This document shows, in pieces, positions 35,956 through 44,399 of a stretch of DNA of 64,000 nucleotides. Origin of the DNA: Pseudomonadota bacterium (lineage in GTDB: Bacteria; Pseudomonadota; Gammaproteobacteria; Burkholderiales; Burkholderiaceae_C); the NCBI GenBank assembly GCA_018241405.1, contig JAFEDY010000030.1, positions 53,791 to 117,790 on the forward strand. The letters are read 5' to 3'. A program made the position numbers and the translations under genes. How positions within the stretch are numbered: position 1 is the stretch's first letter; each line of letters starts with the position of its first letter. Below the pieces are notes generated by a model that saw nothing but the letters and a program-made list of their open reading frames with translations, was not told the origin of the DNA and searched no databases.

Positions 35956-37302
35956 TCAGGCTCGCTGGCCGGCGCGCGCCGACACGCGCCGCTGCACCAG
36001 CTGTATGTGGTTGCGCAGCGCGTACAGTTCGTCGGCGTAGGACAGGGGCACGCTCACCCGCTCCACCTGCGCCTCCAGCCGCGCCAGGCGCTGGCGCAGC
36101 TCCTCGGGGGTGGCGCGGCCGGCCTCCAGGTCGTCCTCGACCTGGCGCAGATGGCCATACCAGCGGAACACGCGCGAGCGCACGCGGAACTGGTAGAGCG
36201 GCGGCACCACGCGCGACAGCGGCAGCATCACGGCCAGCAAAATGCCCAGCACCAGCCACATGCGCTCGATGAGGTTGGCGATCCAGAACGGCAGGTAGCG
36301 CTGCAGCAGCGGCGTGGGCTCGTTGATGGCGCGCTCGCCCTCCTTGGCTATGGGCAGCTCGGCGTGGCGCGTGCTCGGGAACTCGCGCGCGCGGTTGAAC
36401 CAGCCGGCGCCGCCGTGGATGTTCTGCGCCGCCTGCGCAAACAGCTGCAGCAGCGCGGGGTGCGTGCCCTCGCGCGCCAGCAGCGAGGTGGTGGAGGCCA
36501 CCAGCCGCACGTCGCGCGGCGGCACATTGCTTGCCAAGTCCACCACGCCGCGCGGCAAGGTCACGGGTGTGAGGAACGGAAAGCGCCGCGCATAGGCCTC
36601 GTTCTGCGCAAAGCCCATGAGCTGTACGCCGGGTGTCTGCAGCAGCATCTGCACCATCAGCGACTCGGGCGCCGAGGCGAACACCAGCGCGTCCAGCCGC
36701 CCGTCGAGCAGATCCACCGTGGCCGGCGTTTGCTTGAGCTGTGTGAGCGCGAGGTCTGCGGGCGGCACGCGGTTGGCCTCCAGCAGCCGCTCCATGAGCG
36801 TGGGCACGCCGCTGCCGGGCGAGCCCACGTTCACGCGCAGGCCGCGCAGCTGGTGCAGCCCGTCGAGCCGGGCCGGACCGGTGGCACGCCGCACGGCGTC
36901 GCCGCGGTAGAACAGCCAGATGGGCTCGACAAACAGGCTGCCCAGCGACACCAGGGCGTCGCCGTCCTCGGGGCGCAGTTCTCCGGTGCCGCCCTGCACA
37001 AAGGCCAGGTCGGCCTGGCCGTCGCGCAGCAGCTGCAGGTTGGCCGATGAGCCGTCGCTGGGCAGCAGTTTCACCTCAATGCCATTGGCCGCCAGGGCCT
37101 CCTGGTAGCGCTTGCCAAAGGCCTCGTAGGCGCTTTGCGCCGGGCCGGTGGCCAGCGTTACCCGCTGCGGCGGCGTGGGCTTGAGCCATTGGTAGGCCAG
37201 TACCACCAGGGCCACGCCCAGCACGGCCAGCGGCCCGGCCGAGAGCAGCAGGTCGCGCAGCGACAGCAGCAGGTTGCGCAGGCGGTGCGACATGCGTTCC
37301 AT
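35956..37302 (-). CDS. TAXI-family TRAP-type solute-binding protein, membrane-anchored
   Basis: A 448-residue protein. An N-terminal helix (about 20-40) anchors a TAXI-type periplasmic binding domain (about 45-330: VTLATGPAQSAYEAFG, LRVNVGSPGSGVPT, DLLDGRLDALVFASAPE). A second membrane helix (about 345-370) and a cytoplasmic coiled-coil tail (EDDLEAGRATPEELRQRLARLE) follow. Classical TAXI proteins are free periplasmic receptors for TRAP permeases. This form has two anchors and no DctQM permease gene nearby, so it may be a sensor or structural protein rather than an uptake receptor. It follows the P1 peptidase gene by 10 bp. Confidence 0.8.
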   Translation of the reverse strand: MERMSHRLRNLLLSLRDLLLSAGPLAVLGVALVVLAYQWLKPTPPQRVTLATGPAQSAYEAFGKRYQEALAANGIEVKLLPSDGSSANLQLLRDGQADLAFVQGGTGELRPEDGDALVSLGSLFVEPIWLFYRGDAVRRATGPARLDGLHQLRGLRVNVGSPGSGVPTLMERLLEANRVPPADLALTQLKQTPATVDLLDGRLDALVFASAPESLMVQMLLQTPGVQLMGFAQNEAYARRFPFLTPVTLPRGVVDLASNVPPRDVRLVASTTSLLAREGTHPALLQLFAQAAQNIHGGAGWFNRAREFPSTRHAELPIAKEGERAINEPTPLLQRYLPFWIANLIERMWLVLGILLAVMLPLSRVVPPLYQFRVRSRVFRWYGHLRQVEDDLEAGRATPEELRQRLARLEAQVERVSVPLSYADELYALRNHIQLVQRRVSARAGQRA

Positions 37303-37312
37303 GGCCTATCCC

Positions 37313-38326
37313 CTATCCGCGTGCGGCCAGGTCGGCGTGGCAGGGCAGGTGCAGGCCTTCCGCGGTGGTTAGCGTGCGCGCCGCCAGCACGGCGCGCACG
37401 GTGGCGCGGGCCACGGCCTCGGCCGCCATGGTGGCCAGCACCATCATGCCGGGGTGCTGTGCATGCCGGCCGGTGGCCAGGGTGAATAGCGTGTCGCCGT
37501 CGCTCATGGTGTGCACCGGATTGATGGCGCGCGCCAGGCCGTCATGCCCGGCCACGGCCAGGCGCTGGGCCTGCACCTTGGTCAGCAGCGCGTCGGTGGC
37601 GATCACGCCTATGGTGGTGTTGCTGCCCGCCAGCAGCGCATGCGGCGGCTCGCCGGCAAGCAGGGCGCGGCGCGTGTCGCGCAGACTCCTGCCATCGGCC
37701 AGGCGCGCGCCGGCCAGGGGCCGGCCGGTGTCGGGATCGACCACGTCGCCCACGGCGTTGCAGGCGATCAGCGCGCCCACCGTCACGCCGGCCACGGTGA
37801 CCGAGGCCGTGCCTACGCCGCCCTTCATCGCGTGCTGCATGCCGAACATCTTGCCGACCACGGCGCCGCTGCCCGCGCCCACGTTGCCCTCGGCCGGCGG
37901 CGCGCTGCTGGCGGCCTGGCAGGCGGCGTAGCCGGCCGCGGCGTCGGGGCGGATCTTCATGTCGCCCACATGCAGGTCGAACAGCACGGCGGCCGGTACC
38001 AGGGGCAGGCGGCCCACGCCTACGTCCAGGCCCGCGCCTTGCTCCTCCAGCCAGCGCACCGCGCCCGTGGCCGCGTCCAGCCCCCAGGCGCTGCCGCCGG
38101 CCAGCATCACGGCATGCACCTGCTGCACCAGGTTGCCGGGGGCCAGCACGTCGGTCTCGCGCGTGCCGGGCGCGGCGCCGCGCACGTCCACGCCGGCCAC
38201 CGCGCCATCACGGGCGATGACCACGCTGCAGCCCGTGGGGCGGCGGGCGTCGCTGTGGTGGCCGACGGTGATGCCGGCGACGTGGGTAATGGCGCCCTGG
38301 TTCTGGTCAAGCAAAGGGTGTCGCAT
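37313..38326 (-). CDS. P1-family peptidase (DmpA/beta-aminopeptidase type)
   Basis: A 337-residue N-terminal-nucleophile hydrolase of the DmpA/BapA family. GITVGHHSD near the N-terminus, GNVGAGSGAVVGK (147-159) and GSN236-T237-TIGVIATDA are hallmarks. The family self-cleaves before the nucleophile, which would be between N236 and T237 here. It releases N-terminal residues, including beta- or D-amino acids, from small peptides or amides. The tight spacing to the TAXI gene suggests a common transcript. It follows DUF411 by 25 bp. Confidence 0.9.
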   Translation of the reverse strand: MRHPLLDQNQGAITHVAGITVGHHSDARRPTGCSVVIARDGAVAGVDVRGAAPGTRETDVLAPGNLVQQVHAVMLAGGSAWGLDAATGAVRWLEEQGAGLDVGVGRLPLVPAAVLFDLHVGDMKIRPDAAAGYAACQAASSAPPAEGNVGAGSGAVVGKMFGMQHAMKGGVGTASVTVAGVTVGALIACNAVGDVVDPDTGRPLAGARLADGRSLRDTRRALLAGEPPHALLAGSNTTIGVIATDALLTKVQAQRLAVAGHDGLARAINPVHTMSDGDTLFTLATGRHAQHPGMMVLATMAAEAVARATVRAVLAARTLTTAEGLHLPCHADLAARG

Positions 38327-38351
38327 GGTGCGCCGATTATGTGCGGCCGTC

Positions 38352-38834
38352 CTACCTGTGGCTGGAGAAAACGCGCGTGGAGACGTCGCTGTTCATCAGG
38401 TTCTTGGTGACCAGCAGCACGTCATACGGGTCCTTGCGGCCTTTGTATTCCGGGCCGTCCATGCCGGGGCTGCCCATGGGCATGCCGGGCACGGTTAGGC
38501 CCAGGGCCTTGGGGCGCTCCTTGAGCAGCTTCTTCACATCGGCCGCGGGCACATGGCCTTCGAGCAGGTAGCCGCCGACGAGGGCCGTGTGGCACGAGCC
38601 CAGGCGCTGCGGCAGGCCGAGGCGCGCGCGCACGGCGGCGTTGCCCGTCTCGTGCACGGTGGTGGCAAAGCCGTTGGCTTGCATATGGTCTATCCAGTCC
38701 TGGCAGCAGCCGCAGCTGGGGTCCTTCCATACCTCGACGGCGTAGCCGTTGTTGGCCCAGGCGGGCAGGGCGGCGCAGGTCGCTGCGGCGGCGATGGCCG
38801 TCATCCACTGGCGGCGGCTGGGGGTGTTGTGCAT
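38352..38834 (-). CDS. DUF411 domain metal-binding protein, exported
   Basis: A 160-residue protein. An N-terminal twin-arginine-like signal (RRQWMTAIAAAATCAALPAWA) leads to a DUF411 domain beginning VEVWKDPSCGCCQDW; the CGCC motif and the later C (GSCHTALVGGY) suggest metal or thiol chemistry. The family is usually found in copper and other metal resistance loci. It lies 9 bp after a cupredoxin gene, which supports a copper role. Biochemical function unknown. Confidence 0.85.
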   Translation of the reverse strand: MHNTPSRRQWMTAIAAAATCAALPAWANNGYAVEVWKDPSCGCCQDWIDHMQANGFATTVHETGNAAVRARLGLPQRLGSCHTALVGGYLLEGHVPAADVKKLLKERPKALGLTVPGMPMGSPGMDGPEYKGRKDPYDVLLVTKNLMNSDVSTRVFSSHR

Positions 38835-38843
38835 GGTGTGACC

Positions 38844-39329
38844 TCAGGGTGTGACGGTGAAGCTGCCGCGCATGCCGGCCTCGAAGTGGCCGGCGACCAG
38901 GCAGGCGAAGTCGAATTGGCCAGCGCGGTTGAAGGTCCAGACCAGGTCATCCTGGCGGCCGGGCTTGACATGGGCCATGTGCGCCTCGCCATGCTCCATG
39001 CCGGGGTGCGCGCGCATCATGGCCGCGTGCGCGTCCAGGCTGGCCTGCGTGCCCAGCACCACCTCGTGCAGCACCTGGCCCTTGTTCTCCACGCGCAGGC
39101 GCACCGTTTCGCCGCGCTTCACGCTGAAGTGCGACGGGGTGAAGCGCATGTCGTCCGTCATGCGCAGGGTGATGGTGCGTGTGGACTTGGTGGCCTGGCC
39201 GGCAATGCCCCAGGCCTGCTGCTGCGGCGCGGCGGCCGCGTGGCCGTGGTGGCCGGTGTTTTCATGAGAGAAACTGGCTGCCGCGCTTATCAGTAAAGCG
39301 CATGCAGCTATAAATTGAAGAGCTTTCAT
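38844..39329 (-). CDS. Exported cupredoxin-like copper protein
   Basis: A 161-residue protein. MKALQFIAACALLISAAASFS is the signal peptide; a His-rich segment (HENTGHHGHAA) follows. The cupredoxin domain has a type-1-like copper site: H in VLHEVVLG, then C, H and M in FACLVAGHFEAGM. Met/His-rich MMRAHPGMEHGEAHMAH lies between. It resembles CopI/copper-tolerance cupredoxins. ATG 39329 is chosen because it opens the signal peptide; codons to 39377 have no such character. The signal peptide is written in a palindromic repeat element (39272-39322). Confidence 0.85.
   Translation of the reverse strand: MKALQFIAACALLISAAASFSHENTGHHGHAAAAPQQQAWGIAGQATKSTRTITLRMTDDMRFTPSHFSVKRGETVRLRVENKGQVLHEVVLGTQASLDAHAAMMRAHPGMEHGEAHMAHVKPGRQDDLVWTFNRAGQFDFACLVAGHFEAGMRGSFTVTP
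39272..39322 (-). repeat. Palindromic repeat copy, coding for a signal peptide
   Basis: Read leftwards it is ATAGCTGC-ATGCGCTTTAC and then TGATAAGCGCGGCAG, matching the element copies at 43490 and 49725. It is translated as the IAACALLISAAA core of the cupredoxin signal peptide. Confidence 0.6.
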
Positions 39330-39433
39330 AAAGATTTGTTGTTCGTTGCAATGGCGTGCGTGAAGGCACTGGGACACGCCCGCTCCTCATGGGCGGGCGC
39401 GGCGGGCGGCGGACGCACTTCGGGCGTCGGGCC

Positions 39434-39808
39434 CTAAACGATGGGTGGCTTGATCGCCTGCGCGGCCGGGACACTGGCAAACTGCGTGCCGCGCGGCGGG
39501 CGCAGGGTGTGGCGTGATGCGCTGACAGGCGCGGGTGCCCAGGCCACGACCCCGAGCGCCGAATGGCAGATGCCGCAGGCGCTGCAGCCGGCGGGGTGCG
39601 CTGCATGCGTGGCGCCCGTGGCGTCGCAGCAGTGCCGCTCCACGGCCTGGCCGGCGTGGGCGCCATGGCTTTCATCACTGGCGGCGTGGATCTCCTGCGG
39701 CGCCGCTTGCTCGGGTGTCATGCCCATGGCCATGGCGTCGCCCAGCAGACCGCGCAGGATCAGCAGCAATACCAGGGCAAAGGACAGGGCGCGACGCATG
39801 GGTTCCAT
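39434..39808 (-). CDS. Small exported Cys/His-rich protein of unknown function
   Basis: A 124-residue protein with a hydrophobic N-terminus (ALSFALVLLLILRGLLGDAMA) that looks like a signal peptide or anchor. A His/Cys-rich middle follows: HGAHAG, ERHC60-C61, HPAGC75-SAC78-GIC81-H. The clustered C and H and the neighbouring cupredoxin and DUF411 genes suggest metal binding, perhaps copper; it is loosely like DUF2946-type proteins. I do not recognise a family with confidence. ATG 39808 gives the signal-like start; the frame continues upstream to 40528 only as the shadow of the YitT gene. Confidence 0.55.
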   Translation of the reverse strand: MEPMRRALSFALVLLLILRGLLGDAMAMGMTPEQAAPQEIHAASDESHGAHAGQAVERHCCDATGATHAAHPAGCSACGICHSALGVVAWAPAPVSASRHTLRPPRGTQFASVPAAQAIKPPIV

Positions 39809-39846
39809 GATACCGGCGCGGTGTGTGAAGTTCCGCTCGCAAGCGG

Positions 39847-40515
39847 TCAGGCCGCCATGTAGCGCCCGGGACGGTGGTTGATGGCCAGCACCTGATTGAG
39901 CGCCAGCGCCCCCACGATGGACCAGAGCACGCGCATGGGCTCCACGGTGGCCAGCGCCGCGGCGACGATGCACAGGTCGGCCACCATCTGCACAGCGCCC
40001 GCGCGCCAGCCAAAGCGAGACTGCAGGTACAGCGCCAGGATGCCTATGCCGCCCAGGCTGCAGTGGTGGCGAAACAGCACCAGAAAGCCCATGCCCATGC
40101 ACAGCCCGCCCATGAGCGCGGCGTACAGCGGCTCTATGCTGCCAATCCGCATCAAATGCGGCTGCACCTCGGTGATGACGGCCAGCAGCGCCACGCCGGC
40201 AAAGGTCTTGACCGTGAAGCCCAGCCCCAGCTTGCGCAGCGCCAGCCAGTAAAAGGGCAGGTTGAGCACGAAGAACAGCTTGCCAAAGCCCATGCCTGTG
40301 GCGTAGTGCAGCACAAAGGCCAGGCCGGTGATGCCGCCCGTGAGCAGGCCGCCGCCGCCCACCAGGGCCACGCCGACCGACACCATGGCCACGCCGGTGA
40401 CGATGGCCACCAGGTCCTCGCCGCGCGAGTGTGGGGCCGGTGCAGGGGCGACGACGGGGGCGAGGGTAGGGGCCGGGGCGGGGGACGACATGGGGGCGCC
40501 ATTGTGCTCTGACAA
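39847..40515 (-). CDS. YitT-family membrane protein
   Basis: A 222-residue integral membrane protein with about five or six helices. An N-terminal Pro/Ala-rich cytoplasmic tail (about 1-30) precedes them. GGGLLTGGITGLAFVLHY, FFVLNLPFYWLALRKLG and HHCSLGGIGILALYLQ are typical of YitT/DUF161 proteins. Function unknown; some members are linked to export of metals or small molecules. It ends 38 bp before the small Cys/His-rich gene and may share its transcript. Confidence 0.75.
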   Translation of the reverse strand: MSEHNGAPMSSPAPAPTLAPVVAPAPAPHSRGEDLVAIVTGVAMVSVGVALVGGGGLLTGGITGLAFVLHYATGMGFGKLFFVLNLPFYWLALRKLGLGFTVKTFAGVALLAVITEVQPHLMRIGSIEPLYAALMGGLCMGMGFLVLFRHHCSLGGIGILALYLQSRFGWRAGAVQMVADLCIVAAALATVEPMRVLWSIVGALALNQVLAINHRPGRYMAA

Positions 40516-40549
40516 CGAACGCGCCCATACGCAGTTACATCAAACCAGC

Positions 40550-40942
40550 TCAAGGTTTTTGGCCGGGATATTCCGGCGCCGCACCGCCGCAGGCCCGCAT
40601 GGCCTCGGCGATGCAGGCGCGCAGGGCCGCGTTGGGCACCATGGGCTGCAGGGGCCGCACCAGGGCGCGGCCGTTGTTGCCATAGGGCATGCGGCGCACC
40701 AGGTGGCCGAAGGGGGCCACGCACAGGTGCTTGATCTGGCCCTGGGCCTCGAACCTGTCGTCCAGCGACCGGGCAAAGCGCAGCATCAGCCAGTGCGCGC
40801 GCAGGTGCAGGCCCAGGCGGTTCTGGCCCAGCACATGGGCGGCCTCCAGGTAGCGCCAGCGCTCGGCCTTGCCCTGGCCGGCGCTGGCGTGGAACTGCTG
40901 CACGAGATAGTCGAAGGCGGCACGTTGGCGGGTCTGGCTCAT
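40550..40942 (-). CDS. DUF3703 family protein
   Basis: A 130-residue soluble protein rich in Trp, His and Arg (ERWRYLEAAHVLGQ, LHLRAHWLMLRFA, GQIKHLCVAPFGHLVRRMPYG). These segments match the DUF3703 family, which is commonly coupled to heavy-metal P-type ATPases. Its ATG overlaps the ATPase stop codon by 4 bases (ATGA), so expression is coupled. Molecular function unknown; a metal-related accessory role is inferred from context. The frame that continues upstream to 42601 is antisense-like sequence inside the ATPase gene. Confidence 0.75.
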   Translation of the reverse strand: MSQTRQRAAFDYLVQQFHASAGQGKAERWRYLEAAHVLGQNRLGLHLRAHWLMLRFARSLDDRFEAQGQIKHLCVAPFGHLVRRMPYGNNGRALVRPLQPMVPNAALRACIAEAMRACGGAAPEYPGQKP

Positions 40943-42972
40943 GGTGTTGGCGGCTCGGGTGTCTGGGGCAGGGCGCGGCGCAGGCGCAGGCCGTTGGCGA
41001 CGACCAGCAGGCTCACGCCCATGTCGGCCAGCACGGCCATCCACATGGTGGCCATGCCCAGCAGCGCAAGCATAAAGAAAACCGCTTTCACGCCCAGGGC
41101 CAGGGAGATGTTCTGCCACAGCACATGGTGCGTGCGTTGCGACAGGGCGATGGTGTCGGGGATGCGGCGCAGGTCGTCGTGCATCAGCACCACGTCGGCC
41201 GTCTCGGTGGCCATGGCCGTGCCGTGCGCGCCGCCCATGGCAAAGCCGACGTCGGCGCGCGCCAGCGCCGGCGCGTCGTTGATGCCGTCGCCCGTCATGC
41301 CGGTGGGGCCGCGGCTTGCCTGCAGCGCGGCCAGGGCGCCCTGCTTGTCCTCGGGCAGCAGGCCGCCGCGGGCGTCCTGTTCGCCGGTGATGCCGGCCTC
41401 GGCCGCGACGGCGCGCACGGTGGCCGGGTTGTCGCCGCTGAGCACCAGCGGGTGCACGCCCAGGGCGAGCAGCTGGGCGATGGCGGCGCGCGCATGGGGG
41501 CGCAGCGGGTCGGCCACGGCGAACAGCGCGCGCACGGCCTGGTCGTCGGCCAGCAGCGTCACGCTGCGGCCCTGCTGCTCGTGCTCTGCGAGCAGGGCGG
41601 CTAGATCGTCGGTGAGCAGGCCCTGTTCGCGCATCAGGCGCAGATTGCCCAGAAGCCAGCGCTGGCCGGCGATCTCGGCCTGCACGCCGCGCCCGGGCAG
41701 GGCCTGCAGGTGCTGCACGCCGTTGGCCGCCGCTGCGGGCAGGCCGGCCGCAATGGCGCGCGAGACCGGGTGCTCGGAGCGGCTGGCCAGCTGCCAGCCC
41801 ATGGCGGCGGCCGCGCCGTCGTCCATGCCCGCCAGCGCCTGCCAGTGCACCAGCGTGGGCTGCCCGGTGGTCAGCGTGCCGGTCTTGTCCAGCGCCAGCA
41901 CGCGCAGGCCGCGCGCGGCCTCCAGCGCGCCGCCGCCCTTGATGAGGATGCCGCGGCGCGCCGCCGCGGTCAGCGCGCTGACCACCGTGACCGGCGTGGA
42001 GATGACCAGCGCGCAGGGGCAGGCGATGACCAGCAGCGCCAGCGCCTGGTAGGCCGCCTGGTGCCAGCTCCAGCCCATGAGCAGGGGCGCGAGCAGCGCC
42101 AGCAGCACAGCCAGCGCGAAGACGACCGGCGTGTAGACGGCGGCAAAGCGGTCCACGAAGCGCTGCAGCGGCGCCTTGCCGGCCTGGGCCTGCTCCACGG
42201 CGCGCACGATGCGCGCGAGCAGCGTGTCGCCGGGCGTGGCGGACACCTGCATCAAGAGCTCGCCATGCTGGTTCACGCTGCCGGCGTAGAGCGGGTCGCC
42301 CGGGGCCTTGTCGGCCAGCTGGCTCTCGCCCGTGATGGGGGCCTGGTTCACGGCGCTGCTGCCTTGCGTGACGGTGCCGTCGAGCGGCACATGGGCGCCC
42401 GGCGCAACGCGCAGCACGGCGCCCAGCGGCACCTGGTCCACGGGCAGGCGCCGGCTGCTGCCGTCGGCCTGCAGCACATCGGCCGTGGCGGGTGCCAGCC
42501 GCAGCAGTCCGCGGATGGCGTGGCGCGCGCGGTCCACGGCGCCGTCCTCGATGCGCTCGGCCGCCACGTACAGCGCCATGACCATGGCGGCCTCGGGCCA
42601 CTGGCCGATCAGAAAGGCGCCGGTCACGGCCACAGCCATGAGGGCGTGTATCCCTAAGCGCAGCCGCGCCAGATCCTTGAGTCCGGTGCGGTACACGCCC
42701 AGGCCGGCCAGTGCAATGGCCAGCACGGCCAGGGCCATGCCTGCGGCGTCCTGCTGCAGCCAGTGCGCCGCCTCGGCGCCGGTGGCCAGGGCCAGGGCCG
42801 CGGCGATGCGCGGCCAGCCGGGCAGGGCGCCATGGTCATGCCCGTCGCCGGCCTGTTCGCCATGGCCGCTGGCGCAACTGCTGCAGCCGGCCAGCGCCTC
42901 GGGGGCCGGCAGGGCCGCCGCGCCTGCGCCATGGGAATGGGAGCTGTGGTTGTGGTTTTGGTTGTGGTTCAT
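40939..42972 (-). CDS. Heavy-metal-translocating P1B-type ATPase (Zn/Cd/Pb type)
   Basis: A 677-residue ATPase. TGES (214-217) is in the actuator domain, ACPC (318-320 with flanks) in the metal path, DKTGT (362-366) carries the phosphorylated Asp, and TGDGINDAPAL lies in the hinge. Instead of a ferredoxin-like HMA domain with GMTCxxC, the N-terminus has a His-rich tail (residues 2-14), C30-S-S-C33 and HGDHDHG-like clusters. The divergent CadR/PbrR-type regulator and the CPC motif point to Zn2+, Cd2+ or Pb2+ export. The MerR-type promoter on this strand (-35 TTGACC 43009-43004, 19-bp spacer, -10 TCCAAT 42984-42979) would start transcription close to the ATG at 42972, leaving almost no leader. 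Confidence 0.9.
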   Translation of the reverse strand: MNHNQNHNHSSHSHGAGAAALPAPEALAGCSSCASGHGEQAGDGHDHGALPGWPRIAAALALATGAEAAHWLQQDAAGMALAVLAIALAGLGVYRTGLKDLARLRLGIHALMAVAVTGAFLIGQWPEAAMVMALYVAAERIEDGAVDRARHAIRGLLRLAPATADVLQADGSSRRLPVDQVPLGAVLRVAPGAHVPLDGTVTQGSSAVNQAPITGESQLADKAPGDPLYAGSVNQHGELLMQVSATPGDTLLARIVRAVEQAQAGKAPLQRFVDRFAAVYTPVVFALAVLLALLAPLLMGWSWHQAAYQALALLVIACPCALVISTPVTVVSALTAAARRGILIKGGGALEAARGLRVLALDKTGTLTTGQPTLVHWQALAGMDDGAAAAMGWQLASRSEHPVSRAIAAGLPAAAANGVQHLQALPGRGVQAEIAGQRWLLGNLRLMREQGLLTDDLAALLAEHEQQGRSVTLLADDQAVRALFAVADPLRPHARAAIAQLLALGVHPLVLSGDNPATVRAVAAEAGITGEQDARGGLLPEDKQGALAALQASRGPTGMTGDGINDAPALARADVGFAMGGAHGTAMATETADVVLMHDDLRRIPDTIALSQRTHHVLWQNISLALGVKAVFFMLALLGMATMWMAVLADMGVSLLVVANGLRLRRALPQTPEPPTP

Positions 42973-42985
42973 GCCATGATTGGAA

Positions 42986-43006
42986 ACCTTGAAGCCACTT
43001 GAAGGT
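42986..43006. promoter_or_regulatory. MerR-type operator/promoter of the metal ATPase
   Basis: ACCTTGAAG-CCA-CTTGAAGGT is a 9-3-9 inverted repeat with one mismatch. On the reverse strand it sits between TTGACC (43009-43004) and TCCAAT (42984-42979), spaced by 19 bp, the elongated spacing that MerR-family activators correct by twisting DNA. Confidence 0.8.
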
Positions 43007-43012
43007 CAAGCC

Positions 43013-43468
43013 ATGCTCAGGAAAAGTCCCCGCCACCGCATCGGCGATGCCGCCCGGCTCTCGGGCGTGCCGCCGGCCAACATCCGCTATTACGAAAAGG
43101 AAGGCCTGCTGCCGGCGCAGGCGCGCGCCGACAACCGCTACCGTCTTTATAGCGACGAGGAGGTGCACCGCCTGCGCTTCGTGCGGCTGTGCCGGGCCAT
43201 GGACATGTCGCTGGACGAGGTGCGCACCCTGCTGGCCCTGGATGTCGAGGCCGCCGCCACCGACCACGCTGCCTGCGCGACGTTGGACGAGCACTTGGAG
43301 CATGTGCGCACGCGCCTTGGCGAACTCGCCACACTGGAGCAGCAACTGCTGGCCCTGCGCGCACGCTGCGACGGCACGGGCGGGCAGTGCCATGTGATCG
43401 AGGCGCTGCACGAGCGTGCCGACGCCGATCCCGTGCCGGCGCTGGCGCCGCCGGGCAGGCGCCATGTG
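43013..43468 (+). CDS. MerR-family metal-responsive regulator (CadR/PbrR type)
   Basis: About 152 residues. The helix-turn-helix region HRIGDAARLSGVPPANIRYYEKEGLL starts at residue 8, and a dimerisation helix follows. Cysteines C88 (DHAACATLDEH), C119 and C126 (CDGTGGQC) match the three-Cys pattern of Cd/Pb/Zn-responsive members. In these the third motif is CxxxxxxC, as here. A TTG-started extension back to 42980 would place the operator inside the coding region, so ATG 43013 is preferred. It probably activates the divergent ATPase and controls itself. The stop codon ends at 43471. Confidence 0.85.
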
Positions 43469-43489
43469 TGAACAGCTGCCCTGATCACT

Positions 43490-43546
43490 ATGCAAGTGAT
43501 AGCTGCTAGCGCTTATCCAAAGCGCGCTAGAGGCCAATTTGTTACC
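43490..43546 (+). repeat. Palindromic repeat copy (ATAGCTGCTAGCGCTTATCC type)
   Basis: The core GATAGCTGCTAGCGCTTATC is followed by AAAGCGCGCTAGAGGCC; CTAGCGCTT and AAGCGC-g-CTAG form a hairpin. It lies between the MerR-type regulator and the MlaE-like gene and is the reference copy for this family in the window. Confidence 0.65.
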
Positions 43547-43578
43547 AAGGTTGCGACAGACGCCCCTATGATGGCCAC

Positions 43579-44388
43579 ATGAGCACCGCTCCCCACCCCG
43601 TCCACCTGCCGCGGCGCGCCTGGGAGCTGGCGCTGCGCTGGGCCCTGGCCTGGTGGCGCATCATCGACCTGGGCGCGGTGGTGCTGGTGCTGGCGCTGTC
43701 GCCGTCGAGCTACCGCCCCGCGGCACGCACGCGCATGGCGCGTCAGATGCTGGTGGACACGGCGCCCATCCTGCTGGGCTTCACGGCGCTGGCGGCGCTG
43801 CTCAGCCTGGTCATCACCCACATCGTGGTCGTCACCGCGCTCAGCTATGGCCTGACGCGCTACGCGCTGGAGATGGTGATCCGTGTGCTGGTGCTGGAGC
43901 TGATCCCGCTCACGGCCGCGTTGTTCGTGGCCATGCGCAGCACCATCCCCAGCGGCGCGCAGCTGGCGCGGCTGCGCGCGGCCGGCCGGCTGCAGGCGCT
44001 GGCCGATCGCGGCGTCGACCCGGTGCGCATGGAGGTGCTGGCGCGCGTGCTCGCCGGCGTGCATGCCAGCATCACGTTGGCCGCGCTGTCCTGCGTGGTG
44101 GCGCTGGTCATGGCCTACCTGGGCGTGTACGGACTCAACACCGCCGGCCTGCCCGCGTACACGCGCATGTTCGGCCAGGTGTTCACGCCCTCGATCACGC
44201 TGGTGTTCGGCCTCAAGACCCTGCTGTTCAGTCTGGCCGTGGCGCTGATTCCCATGGCGTCGGGCCTGCACCCGCCGCCAGCCGGCGCGCTGCAGGGCCA
44301 GGACGGACAGGGCCAGGGCGGCCTGGCGCGCATGTTTGCCGTGCTGCTGCTGATAGAAGTGGTCTCGCTCATGGGCAACTATTACTGA
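43579..44388 (+). CDS. MlaE-like permease of an MCE lipid transporter
   Basis: A 269-residue membrane protein. An amphipathic N-terminus precedes about five helices (IIDLGAVVLVLALSP, PILLGFTALAALLSLVITHIVV, LELIPLTAALFVAMRS, SITLAALSCVVALVMAYLGVYG, LKTLLFSLAVALIPMASG). The LELIPLTAALFVAMRS-type segment before a conserved cytoplasmic helix is typical of MlaE. It would form the permease of an ABC transporter that moves phospholipids between membranes. The MlaD-like and lipoprotein genes follow; no MlaF-type ATPase gene is adjacent. Confidence 0.85.
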   Translation: MSTAPHPVHLPRRAWELALRWALAWWRIIDLGAVVLVLALSPSSYRPAARTRMARQMLVDTAPILLGFTALAALLSLVITHIVVVTALSYGLTRYALEMVIRVLVLELIPLTAALFVAMRSTIPSGAQLARLRAAGRLQALADRGVDPVRMEVLARVLAGVHASITLAALSCVVALVMAYLGVYGLNTAGLPAYTRMFGQVFTPSITLVFGLKTLLFSLAVALIPMASGLHPPPAGALQGQDGQGQGGLARMFAVLLLIEVVSLMGNYY

Positions 44389-44399
44389 TCCCCCCAGAC

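Noticed and set aside
40942..42601. Long frame running upstream of DUF3703
   Set aside because: It is out of frame with the P-type ATPase, whose motifs are complete. Only the part from 40942 resembles a protein family.
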